From: Treponema vincentii
Lineage (GTDB): Bacteria; Spirochaetota; Spirochaetia; Treponematales; Treponemataceae
Reading direction: 5' to 3'
Length of the DNA: 64,000 nucleotides
Assembly (NCBI RefSeq): GCF_010365865.1
Contig: NZ_CP048020.1
Coordinates: 124,001 to 188,000, forward strand
Positions 8,992-17,436 of this stretch are shown here, one piece after another. The translations under genes were made by a program, and so were the position numbers. The notes under the pieces are model-generated. The model had not been told where the DNA came from. It ran no database searches and worked only from the letters and a program-made list of their open reading frames with translations. Position 1 is the first letter of the stretch. Each line of letters begins with the position of its first letter.

Positions 8992-9609
8992 ATGGAAGTA
9001 AAAACAGACGGTTCGGCACGGTTGCGGTTAAAGGATATTATCACGCTTTCGATTTTTAATATTGCGATGCTGGTGATTATGGTTATCGTTAAGATGGTTA
9101 TGACAATAGCGGCAACGCCTGCGCTCGATTACCTTTTTTACGTCGGCGTGATGGCTTTTTTCTGCGCACCGCTCTACATTGTTATGTCAAACAAAACAGC
9201 AAAACACGGAACATTCCTTGTAACGGCAATTTTTTGCGGATTGATGATGGCTGCGTTCGGTTCGGCATGGTTTTCTGCAGTGATGCTTGTAGTAGGGCTC
9301 ATCTGCGAGCTTTTGATGCTGGGCAATAATACCTACAAAAATCCGGTGCGGAACGGTATCGGCTATGTGGTATATTGGACGCTGTACGCATGGGGTAGTG
9401 CAATTCCGCTATTCTTTTTTAAGGACTGGTACTTAAAGAGCTTAGGTGATTCATATACCGAAGAAGGCAAGCAAGTATTGATTCGCTTTTACGGTTCGCT
9501 CGATATGATGCTGCTTATCGGGTTGATTTCAGCGGCACTTGCGGCTGTAGGATTTTGGGTCGGTATGCTGTTTTCCAAAAAACATATTCAAAAAGCAAAG
9601 TTAGCGTAA
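8992..9609 (+). CDS. ECF transporter S component, Trep_Strep/MptD type
   Basis: A 205-residue integral membrane protein with about six hydrophobic helices (for example IFNIAMLVIMVIVKMVMTIA and FLVTAIFCGLMMAAFGSAWF). This is the size and look of the Trep_Strep (TIGR02185) putative substrate-binding S subunits of energy-coupling-factor transporters. The following two genes are the T and duplicated A subunits, which supports this role in vitamin or other micronutrient uptake; the substrate is unknown. ATG at 8992 has the strong RBS GAGGAGGAAC, partly overlapped by the palindrome at 8951-8980. It is the first gene of a three-gene operon. Confidence 0.85.
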   Translation: MEVKTDGSARLRLKDIITLSIFNIAMLVIMVIVKMVMTIAATPALDYLFYVGVMAFFCAPLYIVMSNKTAKHGTFLVTAIFCGLMMAAFGSAWFSAVMLVVGLICELLMLGNNTYKNPVRNGIGYVVYWTLYAWGSAIPLFFFKDWYLKSLGDSYTEEGKQVLIRFYGSLDMMLLIGLISAALAAVGFWVGMLFSKKHIQKAKLA

Positions 9610-9614
9610 AGTCA

Positions 9615-10280
9615 GTGCGGAATCTCGACCCTCGAACACACCTTGCTATTGTGCTGTGTGCCACGGCCGTTTGGTTTTTCTACGAGCGGATCGGACAAAT
9701 GCATTGCCTGTGCCTGCTGGCAGGCTGTTATCTGCTGCAGGTAAAAGAAGTACGGACTGCGTGGCGTTTGTGCTTGTTCTATACTATTCTCCAAGTACTT
9801 GCCCGGATCTGTGCGCCGCATACAGCGCTGCTCTACGTGATTCTTCACACCTTTGCCCGCTCAATTCCGCTCGTGATGTTTGCTGCCGCCATTGTAAAAA
9901 GCAATCCGAGTAGGCTGATGGCAAGCTGGCAAAGCCTGCATATTCCTAAGTCCGTGACGATTATGCTCTGCATGATGATGCGCTTTTTTCCGGTACTGCG
10001 GAAAGAGATGGCGGCGATTCGGGAGGGGATTAAGGCACGGGGATTGTTTCCTCATTGGCATGATTATGTCCGTCATCCGGTTATTGTGTATGAAAGTTTT
10101 TTTGTACCGTTTACCGTTCGCTGTTTAAAGCTGTCGGCGGAATTGGGAGCAGCGGCTGAGCTGCGCGGCTTGGATGCTCCCCAAAAACGAAGCAGCATGT
10201 ATGCCATTCCGCTGTCTGTCTACGACTACCTTACGGTTGGACTATACGGTACCGCAATGGTTCTCATTGCCATTGTGTGA
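9615..10280 (+). CDS. ECF transporter T component (EcfT/CbiQ family)
   Basis: The transmembrane coupling subunit of an ECF transporter. It has about five hydrophobic segments and the CbiQ-family helices with two short Ala-Arg-Gly type motifs: IREGIKARGLFPH near the middle and AAELRGLDAPQKR near the end, the coupling helices that dock on the ATPases. I place the start at GTG 9615, six bases after the S gene stop, because an ATG at 9555 in the same frame would overlap the S gene by 55 bp and has no RBS. The T gene sits between S and A subunits in one operon. Confidence 0.85.
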   Translation: MRNLDPRTHLAIVLCATAVWFFYERIGQMHCLCLLAGCYLLQVKEVRTAWRLCLFYTILQVLARICAPHTALLYVILHTFARSIPLVMFAAAIVKSNPSRLMASWQSLHIPKSVTIMLCMMMRFFPVLRKEMAAIREGIKARGLFPHWHDYVRHPVIVYESFFVPFTVRCLKLSAELGAAAELRGLDAPQKRSSMYAIPLSVYDYLTVGLYGTAMVLIAIV

Positions 10281-10292
10281 AATACGGTTGCT

Positions 10293-11900
10293 ATGTCTAT
10301 GATTACGTTTTGTGATGTATCGTTTTGTTATGGGGAAGCGGAGCTTGCGGCAGGGAATCGGCAGGATGCTTGCATTGAGGGCATGTCCTTCGATATACGG
10401 GACGGGGAATGCGTTGTTTTGTGCGGAAGATCAGGGGCGGGAAAAAGTACCGTGTTGAGGCTGATCAACGGTTTAGCTCCGGCATTTTACGAGGGAACGC
10501 TGCATGGTTCGGTGCTGGTTGCCGGGAGAGAACCGGCGTCTATGCCGCCTGAGCAGCGAGTGCAAACATTCGGGGTTGTGTTTCAAGACCCGCGCAGTCA
10601 ATTTTTTATGAACAGTGTGCAGGATGAAATTGCGTTTTCCGCAGAGAATATCGGACTGGAGCCGATGTACGTGAAAGAAAAGGTACGAGAAGCGGCTGCA
10701 CTTCTTAACATAGAGCCGCTGTTATGCCGAACCGTTGATACACTGTCAGCAGGGCAAAAACAACGGGTAGCGATTGCTGCAGCGCTTATTTTATCGCCTC
10801 AAATCTTGATCTTAGACGAACCTGTTTCCAATTTGGATGCGGATGGTATCGAAATTCTTACCGGTCTTTTGGCGGAGATTAAAAAGCGGGGAACGACGAT
10901 TATCATCAGTGAGCACCGGCTGCACACATTTTTAGGAATTGCAGATTCATTTTTGCATATCGAAAACGGCAGGGCTGCACACCGGTGGACAGCAGATGAG
11001 TTTTGCCGTCTGCAGGAAGGTGAGTTACGGCAGTTCGGCTTCCGGTATCCCGGTATGGCGAACTTATCTTTGCGAACAAATAACATTCATACAACGGAAG
11101 TGATAGGACAACCTGAAAGCGCCGCACTAAACGAAACACCGAAAAGAGCAGCAGTAGAAACGTCAACACCGGATCCGGTTGTAAAATTACCGGAAGCGGC
11201 AAAAATAGAGCCGGATACATCGCAAACTGCTTTATGTGTGTCGGATGTAACGTATTTATACCGAAATGTCCGATATGCGGAAGATAGCAGCGAAAAAGGC
11301 AGCAGTAAGGAAAGGGAATGCGGTATACGGAATATCAGCCTTGTTTTTCCACAGGGCAGCGTTACTGCACTGACCGGAAAAAACGGTGCCGGTAAAACAA
11401 CCCTGTGCAAGGTACTGTGCGGACTGCTGCGGCAGCAGAGCGGATACATTACCCTGCACGGACAAGAACTTTCGTGTGCACAGCGGCGGCGTATGAGCTA
11501 TTTTGTGATGCAGGATGCCGATTATCAGCTGTACTCAGACAGCGTGATCAATGAGCTGCTATTGGGGCAAAAGCCGTCTCAAAGCGTAAAGAACCGAGCA
11601 GAAGAAGCGCTTGAGCTATTCCGCTTGCAGGCGGTACGGAACCGGCATCCTGCATCGCTCTCCGGCGGAGAAAAACAGCGGGTGGTAATTGCCGCGGCGT
11701 ATTGCTCGGAAGCACAGCTCTTTGTGTTCGATGAGCCGACCAGCGGCATGGACGGCGAAGGTCTTTTGAGTATGGCACAGTGGGTTGATGCGCTTGCACA
11801 GGCGGGGAAAACCGTTGTCATTATCACCCATGATGAGCTGCTAAGTGAACTCGCTTGTGATTATAGGATAAGGATGATGGCTGCCGTAGCTATTTCTTAA
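10293..11900 (+). CDS. ECF transporter ATPase with two fused ABC domains
   Basis: A 535-residue protein with two complete nucleotide-binding domains, which replaces the usual EcfA1/EcfA2 pair. Domain 1: Walker A GRSGAGKST (45-53), Q-loop VFQDPRSQ, signature LSAGQKQR, Walker B ILILDEP. Domain 2: Walker A GKNGAGKTT, Q-loop VMQDADYQLY, signature LSGGEKQR, Walker B LFVFDEP and H-loop VIITHD. An ~85-residue linker of low complexity separates them. Both sites look catalytically complete. It energises uptake by the S and T components encoded immediately upstream (12 bp gap). Confidence 0.95.
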   Translation: MSMITFCDVSFCYGEAELAAGNRQDACIEGMSFDIRDGECVVLCGRSGAGKSTVLRLINGLAPAFYEGTLHGSVLVAGREPASMPPEQRVQTFGVVFQDPRSQFFMNSVQDEIAFSAENIGLEPMYVKEKVREAAALLNIEPLLCRTVDTLSAGQKQRVAIAAALILSPQILILDEPVSNLDADGIEILTGLLAEIKKRGTTIIISEHRLHTFLGIADSFLHIENGRAAHRWTADEFCRLQEGELRQFGFRYPGMANLSLRTNNIHTTEVIGQPESAALNETPKRAAVETSTPDPVVKLPEAAKIEPDTSQTALCVSDVTYLYRNVRYAEDSSEKGSSKERECGIRNISLVFPQGSVTALTGKNGAGKTTLCKVLCGLLRQQSGYITLHGQELSCAQRRRMSYFVMQDADYQLYSDSVINELLLGQKPSQSVKNRAEEALELFRLQAVRNRHPASLSGGEKQRVVIAAAYCSEAQLFVFDEPTSGMDGEGLLSMAQWVDALAQAGKTVVIITHDELLSELACDYRIRMMAAVAIS

Positions 11901-12134
11901 CGCTCGCCCGCGCAGCTTTTACGATAGATTGCTTCTCATATTAACTATTAACCGCACTTATAGTATAAAAGCTGCTTAATCTGTAACTATTGCCGCTAGA
12001 TACGGTTATAGCGTATTAGGACTCTTTTAACAATCGGATGTTTTAGAGATGTTTACTCTATAAAGATTTCTATTATATAATATGCTATAATTATAATGAT
12101 AAGCGCATTCTGCGTGCGTAAAAAAGGAGGAAGT

Positions 12135-12362
12135 ATGGTTACAGTCGATCAAATTCAAAAGGCTCTGGACGGTATTCGTCCTCATTTGCAGGCTGATGGG
12201 GGCGATGTGGAATTTGTCTCAATGTCTGATGATGGTGTCGTTTCCGTCCGATTGAAAGGGGCTTGCGGTTCTTGCCCAATGGCTTTGATGACGTTAAAGT
12301 CCGGCATCGAAGCTCAATTAAAAGAATCCTATCCCGATGTAAAAAAAGTTGTCTCCGTTTGA
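12135..12362 (+). CDS. NifU-like Fe-S scaffold protein (NifU C-terminal domain)
   Basis: A 75-residue NifU C-terminal domain protein. It carries the hallmark GACGSCPMALMTLK with a C-x2-C pair that binds a labile Fe-S cluster for transfer to target proteins in the cytoplasm. ADGGDVEFV and the C-terminal IEAQLKESYPDV are also typical. ATG 12135 is chosen over an upstream in-frame ATG at 12096 because AAAGGAGGAAGT directly precedes it and family homology begins here. The gene is monocistronic. The 234 bp upstream show only AT-rich promoter-like sequence. Confidence 0.9.
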   Translation: MVTVDQIQKALDGIRPHLQADGGDVEFVSMSDDGVVSVRLKGACGSCPMALMTLKSGIEAQLKESYPDVKKVVSV

Positions 12363-12423
12363 TGTTCATGCCTCAACCGATTTGATATATTCAAGTTTTT
12401 GGGGTATTGTGCCGATACAATAA

Positions 12424-12449
12424 AAGGGTGTTTATGCAATAATGCCCTT
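12424..12449 (+). repeat. Short hairpin sharing its loop with 17268-17309
   Basis: AAGGG and CCCTT flank the sequence TTTATGCAATAATG in the leader region of the Ig-like protein gene. The loop core TTATGCAATAATG is identical to that of the hairpin at 17268-17309, while the arms differ. The stem is only 5 bp, so support is weak. Confidence 0.35.
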
Positions 12450-12556
12450 AATCAAAATTAGTATAAAAGTTGTAGCCTACCGGTACTTTCTGTAGGTTTC
12501 CGGGGAAAGCTTCCGTATTAAGCGAGAGCTTATTTGTTTTATCTTAAGGAACTTTT

Positions 12557-15500
12557 ATGAAAAAGCTACTGCTCTGTGTTTGTCTATTTCTCTCTCTGGT
12601 CTCATTTCTATCTGCGGGTGGTAAAGTTGAAACTCGTACTGTAGATAACCCTGAAAGCTGGGATGAAGCCTTTGATCTTACTGAGAAAAAACCGGGTAAA
12701 TATAATGTACTTGTTACGGCTGAAGACTCGGCTGGTAATATCGGAGAGGCCGGTCCCTTTAATATATATATTGATCCCCGCTCCGATCAGCCTGTTGTGT
12801 CTATTACCAACCCCGTCAAGAATATGAATATTACGGGAACTTTTAGTGCCTCCGGTACCTGTTTTGATGATGATGGTATTGATTATATTGAAGTAGCGTT
12901 GGATGGCAATGAACCTGTTCGTGCAAAAGGCAAACAGTTTTGGACGCAGACTTTCAATACAGCTGATTTGCAAGAAGGCGTACACCGTATTACTGCATGG
13001 GGCACCGACATTAACGGGTTAAAGAGTGATGGGGTTTCGGTTGAGTTTAATTTGAACTTGCATACGCCCGAAACCTTTGTAACAAGTATGGATGACGGCG
13101 CCTTGATTTCAGGCAAGAAGGTGTTAGAAGGAATTGTGCGAGATGGAAACGGTGTAAGCAAGTTATTTTATTCGCTTGACGCCGGGCATACTTATACACC
13201 GCTTGCTCTTAAATATGATAAAAAAGCAGGCGTTTCTTCCTTTAAGCTTGACCTTGATACACGTAAAATGCCAGAGGGGCCGACCGTATGTTGGTTTAAG
13301 GCTGTGGATAAATTAGGGGCCGAGGGTATTTCTACGTTTTTATTCTTTATTGATAATACTCCCCCCGTGGTTGATTTCTTTTATCCTGCCCCCGCGGAAA
13401 GGGTTAGCAGTGTTTTTGGAATAGCAGGCTTTGCAAGCGATTCGGTAAACCTCAAGTCTTTATCGTGGCGAATGGGAAATCAGGCAGGAGATTTTGAACT
13501 GATTAAAGGAAATTCTTATTGGGTTAAAGAATTCGATGTGAGCAATTTTTCAAATAAAACCGAGACGGTCGAAATTACTGCCGAAGATGCAGCCGGCAAC
13601 ATTACGAAGGTAATGCGGACAATTACGATCGATAAATCGGTGGATATTCCACGCCTTACAATAGCGCAGCCTGCTGCTAATGCCGTTACCGGTAACAGTG
13701 TGTATCTTGCCGGTTCAATTGAAAGTGCCTCAGGGGTCTCTGAGATACGCTACAGGCTCGATCGGGAGGAAGAAATAACTGTGCCTGTCAGTATGGGTGC
13801 GTTTGGTGTTCCTGTTACCAATATTGCAGGAGGGGCGCATACGATTTCGGTTTATGCCGTTACCCCCCAAGGTGTAAGAGGTAATACCGAAACGGTATCT
13901 TTCTCGGTAATAGGTACGAAGCCTGTTATCGGACTTGAGGGAACCTCTGGTGTCGTACAGTCGGTAGTACCTGACAGCCGCACTCCTGTTACAATAAATG
14001 TTAGCGCTGGGGCAGGACTTGATTCAGTTTCATATACTGTTGCAGATAATGCTGAAATTCCGGTTTCCATAAGGAAAGGGGCTGCAAATACGCTTATCCG
14101 GATTCCGATTGATGCTTCATTTACCGGCAGGGTGGTGCCCGTTGCGGTACAGGCTTCTGATATATATGGTCGGGCGGTTGCTCAAACGATTTTAATAGAT
14201 TCGCAGACGACTTCGGAAGGAGAAGCTTTTGTATGGGCGGAAGGAAATAAATCTTCTGATGGAACTTTTATTTTATCCGATAACAATACGTTAACAGCAG
14301 TGTATCGCCCTGCAGGAGGGGCGGAGATTGCTTCTGCCGAATTAGCTGGTTCTACAATACCCTGCGAACTATCGTTTTCAGGTCACATCATTGCTCTCGC
14401 AATTACTGAAGAAGGCTTGTATAAAAATGTACGGATTACTGTTACCGATACGGAAGGCCGTACCTTCACATCTTCAGGTATTAATATCCTCATGGATAAA
14501 ACTGCTCCGGTAATTAAGCTGGCGCTTACCGAAGAACCGCGCTTTATAAAAGAATCGCTGGAATTAGCCGGCACAGTTTCCGATATTTCTGCATTACAGT
14601 CAATAACATACACGGTCGGCGATTCCGAGGCTCAACCGCTTTCTTCCGCTAAGTTTTCTCAGAAAATCGCTTTGGGAAATTATCCTGACGGGGTTATTGT
14701 CGTGGGTGTACATGCAGTCGATGTGCTTGGACAGAAAAGCTCTGCGTATCGGACATTCTATAAAAACTCACAGGGGCCGCAGGTGTCACTTATTCTCCCT
14801 CGTGAAGGAGATAAAGTTAACGGCTCTATTTTGATGGTTTTTAAACCGGATAACTATTCTGCGCTCGAAAAGGTCGAATATAAACCGGAAGGTTCTAATC
14901 GTCCATGGGAGCTGATAGAAATTTCCCCTCTTCCCCACAAGATTATCGGTACGGCGTCCGCACCGATTGGTAAGGGAATGATGTTCCGATTTACAGATAA
15001 GGCAGGGAATGTCTCAACATATAACGAGTATCCTTTTGAAATAGATACTGAATCGGATAAGCCGGTTATTGAAGTACACTTACCGGAAGAAGATGCTATT
15101 GTCGTAAAAGATTTTGTCCTTTCCGGTATTATACAGGATGATGACGGCGTTTCGAAAGTCTTTTATCAGATTGACAACGGTGCAATCAAATCTCTTGAAG
15201 TAAAGAATACCTTTACGGTTCCGCTTGCTTTAACCGATTTTACGGATAATGAACACACTATTTCGATTTATGCCGAAGATATTTACGGCGTTAAGAGCAA
15301 TGTGTTTAAACGGAAAGTTCGGGTTTCTCTTGCACCTCCGTCAGTTGCGGTTCAGGCGCCGGCAAGTACATCCATAGTAAAAGATATTATTTCTATCAAA
15401 GGAACTGCAGCCGATAAAAACGGCATCAAGTCAATTGAGGTGTCGCTTGACAACGGGAATACCTATTCTAAAGCAGAAGGTGGTGAGAACTGGCACTACG

Positions 15501-17206
15501 ATTTTAATACTGCTGTGATTGCCGATGGGACTCATGTAGTATTTATAAAAGCTATAGATCAGTACGGCGAAGAATCTCGAACCTCTACCTTGGTAAACAT
15601 TGATAATACAGCGCCGGTTCTCAAGTTTGAATATCCAATTCCCGGTGGAAAATACGGTAATGACCTTTTTATTTCAGGGCAGGTATATGACGAAACCGCC
15701 TTAAAAGAAGTTGCTGTCCATATAAAAGGGTTACAAGGTCAGTCGGTACCGGCAAAGTTTTCAAATACGGTGCTAGAGCCGAAACTTATCGTCTCCAAGA
15801 CTATCAATGTTGCAGATCTTCCTGAAGGATCTTATAACCTCGAAATTGTCGGTTCAGATGAGGCCGGAAATGTCACCAATATTGCCCGAAATTTTGTCAT
15901 TGATCGTAGTAATGATAAAGGAAAGATCGAGCTCCTTGCTCCACTTATGGGAGAAACATTGGTAGGCGAGTTTAATATATATGGAAAGATATCCAGTACG
16001 ATTTTCCCTGATTCCGCGACCTTATATATCGATGGTGCGGAACGTGGTACAGCCACTATTTCTCCGACCGGTTATTTCAATTTTAAAATAACGCCTGAAG
16101 GTATGACTGAAGGTCCACATAAAGTATCGGTTAAAGCGGAAATTGTGAAAAACAAGCCGGAAACTTCTGCCGTACATTCGATAGTTTATAAGGCTACAGG
16201 TCCATGGATTACGATTGATAATTTTGCGATGGGTGATTTTGCCGTCGAGCGGCCGTATTTGAAAGGCAGGGCGGGATACACTCTTTCCGAGGAAGAGGAG
16301 CTATTGCTCAAAGATAAATCTACGGCAGTCGGTATTCGCGAGGCAATTGCCGCAAAGAAATTAGTTGCTGTAGAGCTTAGCTTTAATAATGGTAGAACAT
16401 TTATCTCTCTTGGTTCAAAAGCTAACTGGAGGTACCGGCTTGAAACCGGAGATATGGCAGAAGGTGAGCATTTCCTGCTCGTGCGTGCCCGGATGGCAAA
16501 TAATGAAACTGCTGTTTGTCGTATGGTGGTAAGTATTGATAAGACTGCTCCTGTTGTTACGTTGCTTACTCCGGATGAAGGCGGGACCTATAACCAATCT
16601 TTGAGGTATGCAGGATTAGCAACCGATGATGTTTCCGTTACCAATGTTGCTTTGTCCTTACGGAAGGGCGATAAATACCTTTACGGCATACCCAAGGTCA
16701 TACAAGGGTTGCATTTTGATGTTGGTTTCTGGGGTGCTACGTTGTGGAATGCAGGAGTTGGATTAAGTTTCTTCGGAAGCAATGTGAAATTACAACTTCA
16801 TTATGGGCAGTTTTTGCCCTCGCAATGGAATTTATTCTATAAGGGTGAAAGCATGCGATATGGCGGACACGTCGTCAGTATGAAGATCCTAGCAAATGTA
16901 TTCGAGCTACCTTTTGAATCTTTCGCGGGGCCTGATTGGTCGTGGTTATATATGACCGGTGCTTTAGGGGCAAATTTCTCGGTCTTTACAAAAACCCAAA
17001 AGGGAAAACCGCAAGTCCTTGCAGCTATGCTTGCACAGATAGAATTCCCTCGCGTTAAGCTGCCAAAGAAAAAGATAAAATATTTTAGAAGTTTCGCTGT
17101 GTATACGGAGGGGGCAACTTTGGTTTATCCCGACCGATGTCAGCGAAGGATCATCATCCAAGATAAAGGGTGTTCGTCCGCATATATCGGTCGGTCTTCG
17201 ATTTGA
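12557..17206 (+). CDS. Very large exported protein with tandem Ig-like domains and a beta-barrel-like C-terminus; 3' end frameshifted
   Basis: A 1549-residue protein with a signal peptide (1-20, ending LSAG). It has about a dozen Ig-like repeats of ~95 residues, each carrying strands such as DDDGIDYIEVALDG, GNITKVMRTITIDKS and ending in an IDNTAPV or similar linker (TPPVVDF, TAPVIKL, TAPVLKF, TAPVVTL). After residue ~1385 the sequence becomes amphipathic beta strands rich in aromatics. A run of five G at 17110-17114 shifts the last frame. With four G the protein would end ...PHISVGLRFDVF at 17216, an outer-membrane-type terminal aromatic, whereas the frame present ends ...AYIGRSSI. I therefore infer the authentic end is 17216. 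It is a likely surface or outer-membrane protein. Function unknown. Confidence 0.85.
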   Translation: MKKLLLCVCLFLSLVSFLSAGGKVETRTVDNPESWDEAFDLTEKKPGKYNVLVTAEDSAGNIGEAGPFNIYIDPRSDQPVVSITNPVKNMNITGTFSASGTCFDDDGIDYIEVALDGNEPVRAKGKQFWTQTFNTADLQEGVHRITAWGTDINGLKSDGVSVEFNLNLHTPETFVTSMDDGALISGKKVLEGIVRDGNGVSKLFYSLDAGHTYTPLALKYDKKAGVSSFKLDLDTRKMPEGPTVCWFKAVDKLGAEGISTFLFFIDNTPPVVDFFYPAPAERVSSVFGIAGFASDSVNLKSLSWRMGNQAGDFELIKGNSYWVKEFDVSNFSNKTETVEITAEDAAGNITKVMRTITIDKSVDIPRLTIAQPAANAVTGNSVYLAGSIESASGVSEIRYRLDREEEITVPVSMGAFGVPVTNIAGGAHTISVYAVTPQGVRGNTETVSFSVIGTKPVIGLEGTSGVVQSVVPDSRTPVTINVSAGAGLDSVSYTVADNAEIPVSIRKGAANTLIRIPIDASFTGRVVPVAVQASDIYGRAVAQTILIDSQTTSEGEAFVWAEGNKSSDGTFILSDNNTLTAVYRPAGGAEIASAELAGSTIPCELSFSGHIIALAITEEGLYKNVRITVTDTEGRTFTSSGINILMDKTAPVIKLALTEEPRFIKESLELAGTVSDISALQSITYTVGDSEAQPLSSAKFSQKIALGNYPDGVIVVGVHAVDVLGQKSSAYRTFYKNSQGPQVSLILPREGDKVNGSILMVFKPDNYSALEKVEYKPEGSNRPWELIEISPLPHKIIGTASAPIGKGMMFRFTDKAGNVSTYNEYPFEIDTESDKPVIEVHLPEEDAIVVKDFVLSGIIQDDDGVSKVFYQIDNGAIKSLEVKNTFTVPLALTDFTDNEHTISIYAEDIYGVKSNVFKRKVRVSLAPPSVAVQAPASTSIVKDIISIKGTAADKNGIKSIEVSLDNGNTYSKAEGGENWHYDFNTAVIADGTHVVFIKAIDQYGEESRTSTLVNIDNTAPVLKFEYPIPGGKYGNDLFISGQVYDETALKEVAVHIKGLQGQSVPAKFSNTVLEPKLIVSKTINVADLPEGSYNLEIVGSDEAGNVTNIARNFVIDRSNDKGKIELLAPLMGETLVGEFNIYGKISSTIFPDSATLYIDGAERGTATISPTGYFNFKITPEGMTEGPHKVSVKAEIVKNKPETSAVHSIVYKATGPWITIDNFAMGDFAVERPYLKGRAGYTLSEEEELLLKDKSTAVGIREAIAAKKLVAVELSFNNGRTFISLGSKANWRYRLETGDMAEGEHFLLVRARMANNETAVCRMVVSIDKTAPVVTLLTPDEGGTYNQSLRYAGLATDDVSVTNVALSLRKGDKYLYGIPKVIQGLHFDVGFWGATLWNAGVGLSFFGSNVKLQLHYGQFLPSQWNLFYKGESMRYGGHVVSMKILANVFELPFESFAGPDWSWLYMTGALGANFSVFTKTQKGKPQVLAAMLAQIEFPRVKLPKKKIKYFRSFAVYTEGATLVYPDRCQRRIIIQDKGCSSAYIGRSSI

Positions 17207-17267
17207 TGTATTCTAAAGAAAATAGGGATGTCTGGAAACTTGTCTGCTTTTTTAGGCATCCCCGCAA

Positions 17268-17309
17268 GTTTAAAATTAAGTCTTATGCAATAATGACTTA
17301 ATTTTAAAC
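17268..17309 (+). repeat. Perfect 15-bp hairpin between the Ig-like and symporter genes
   Basis: GTTTAAAATTAAGTC (17268-17282) pairs perfectly with GACTTAATTTTAAAC (17295-17309) around TTATGCAATAAT. No T run follows, so it is not a classical terminator. It lies 128 bp before the symporter start and could be an operator or mRNA structure. Confidence 0.5.
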
Positions 17310-17436
17310 ATTGCATCTAAATCTAAGAAAACTGTCCGAAAACTGTTTTGCAGTCTGCCTTAACGGATATAATAAATCATCTCCTTGCAGAAAAAAGTCG
17401 ATTGTAATATATGAGAGTCTATTGTATGATAAGACC

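Noticed and set aside
12363-12556. Riboswitch or rnpB in the gap before the Ig-like gene
   Set aside because: No conserved core of any riboswitch class or RNase P RNA was recognised; only a weak hairpin and AT-rich promoter-like sequence.
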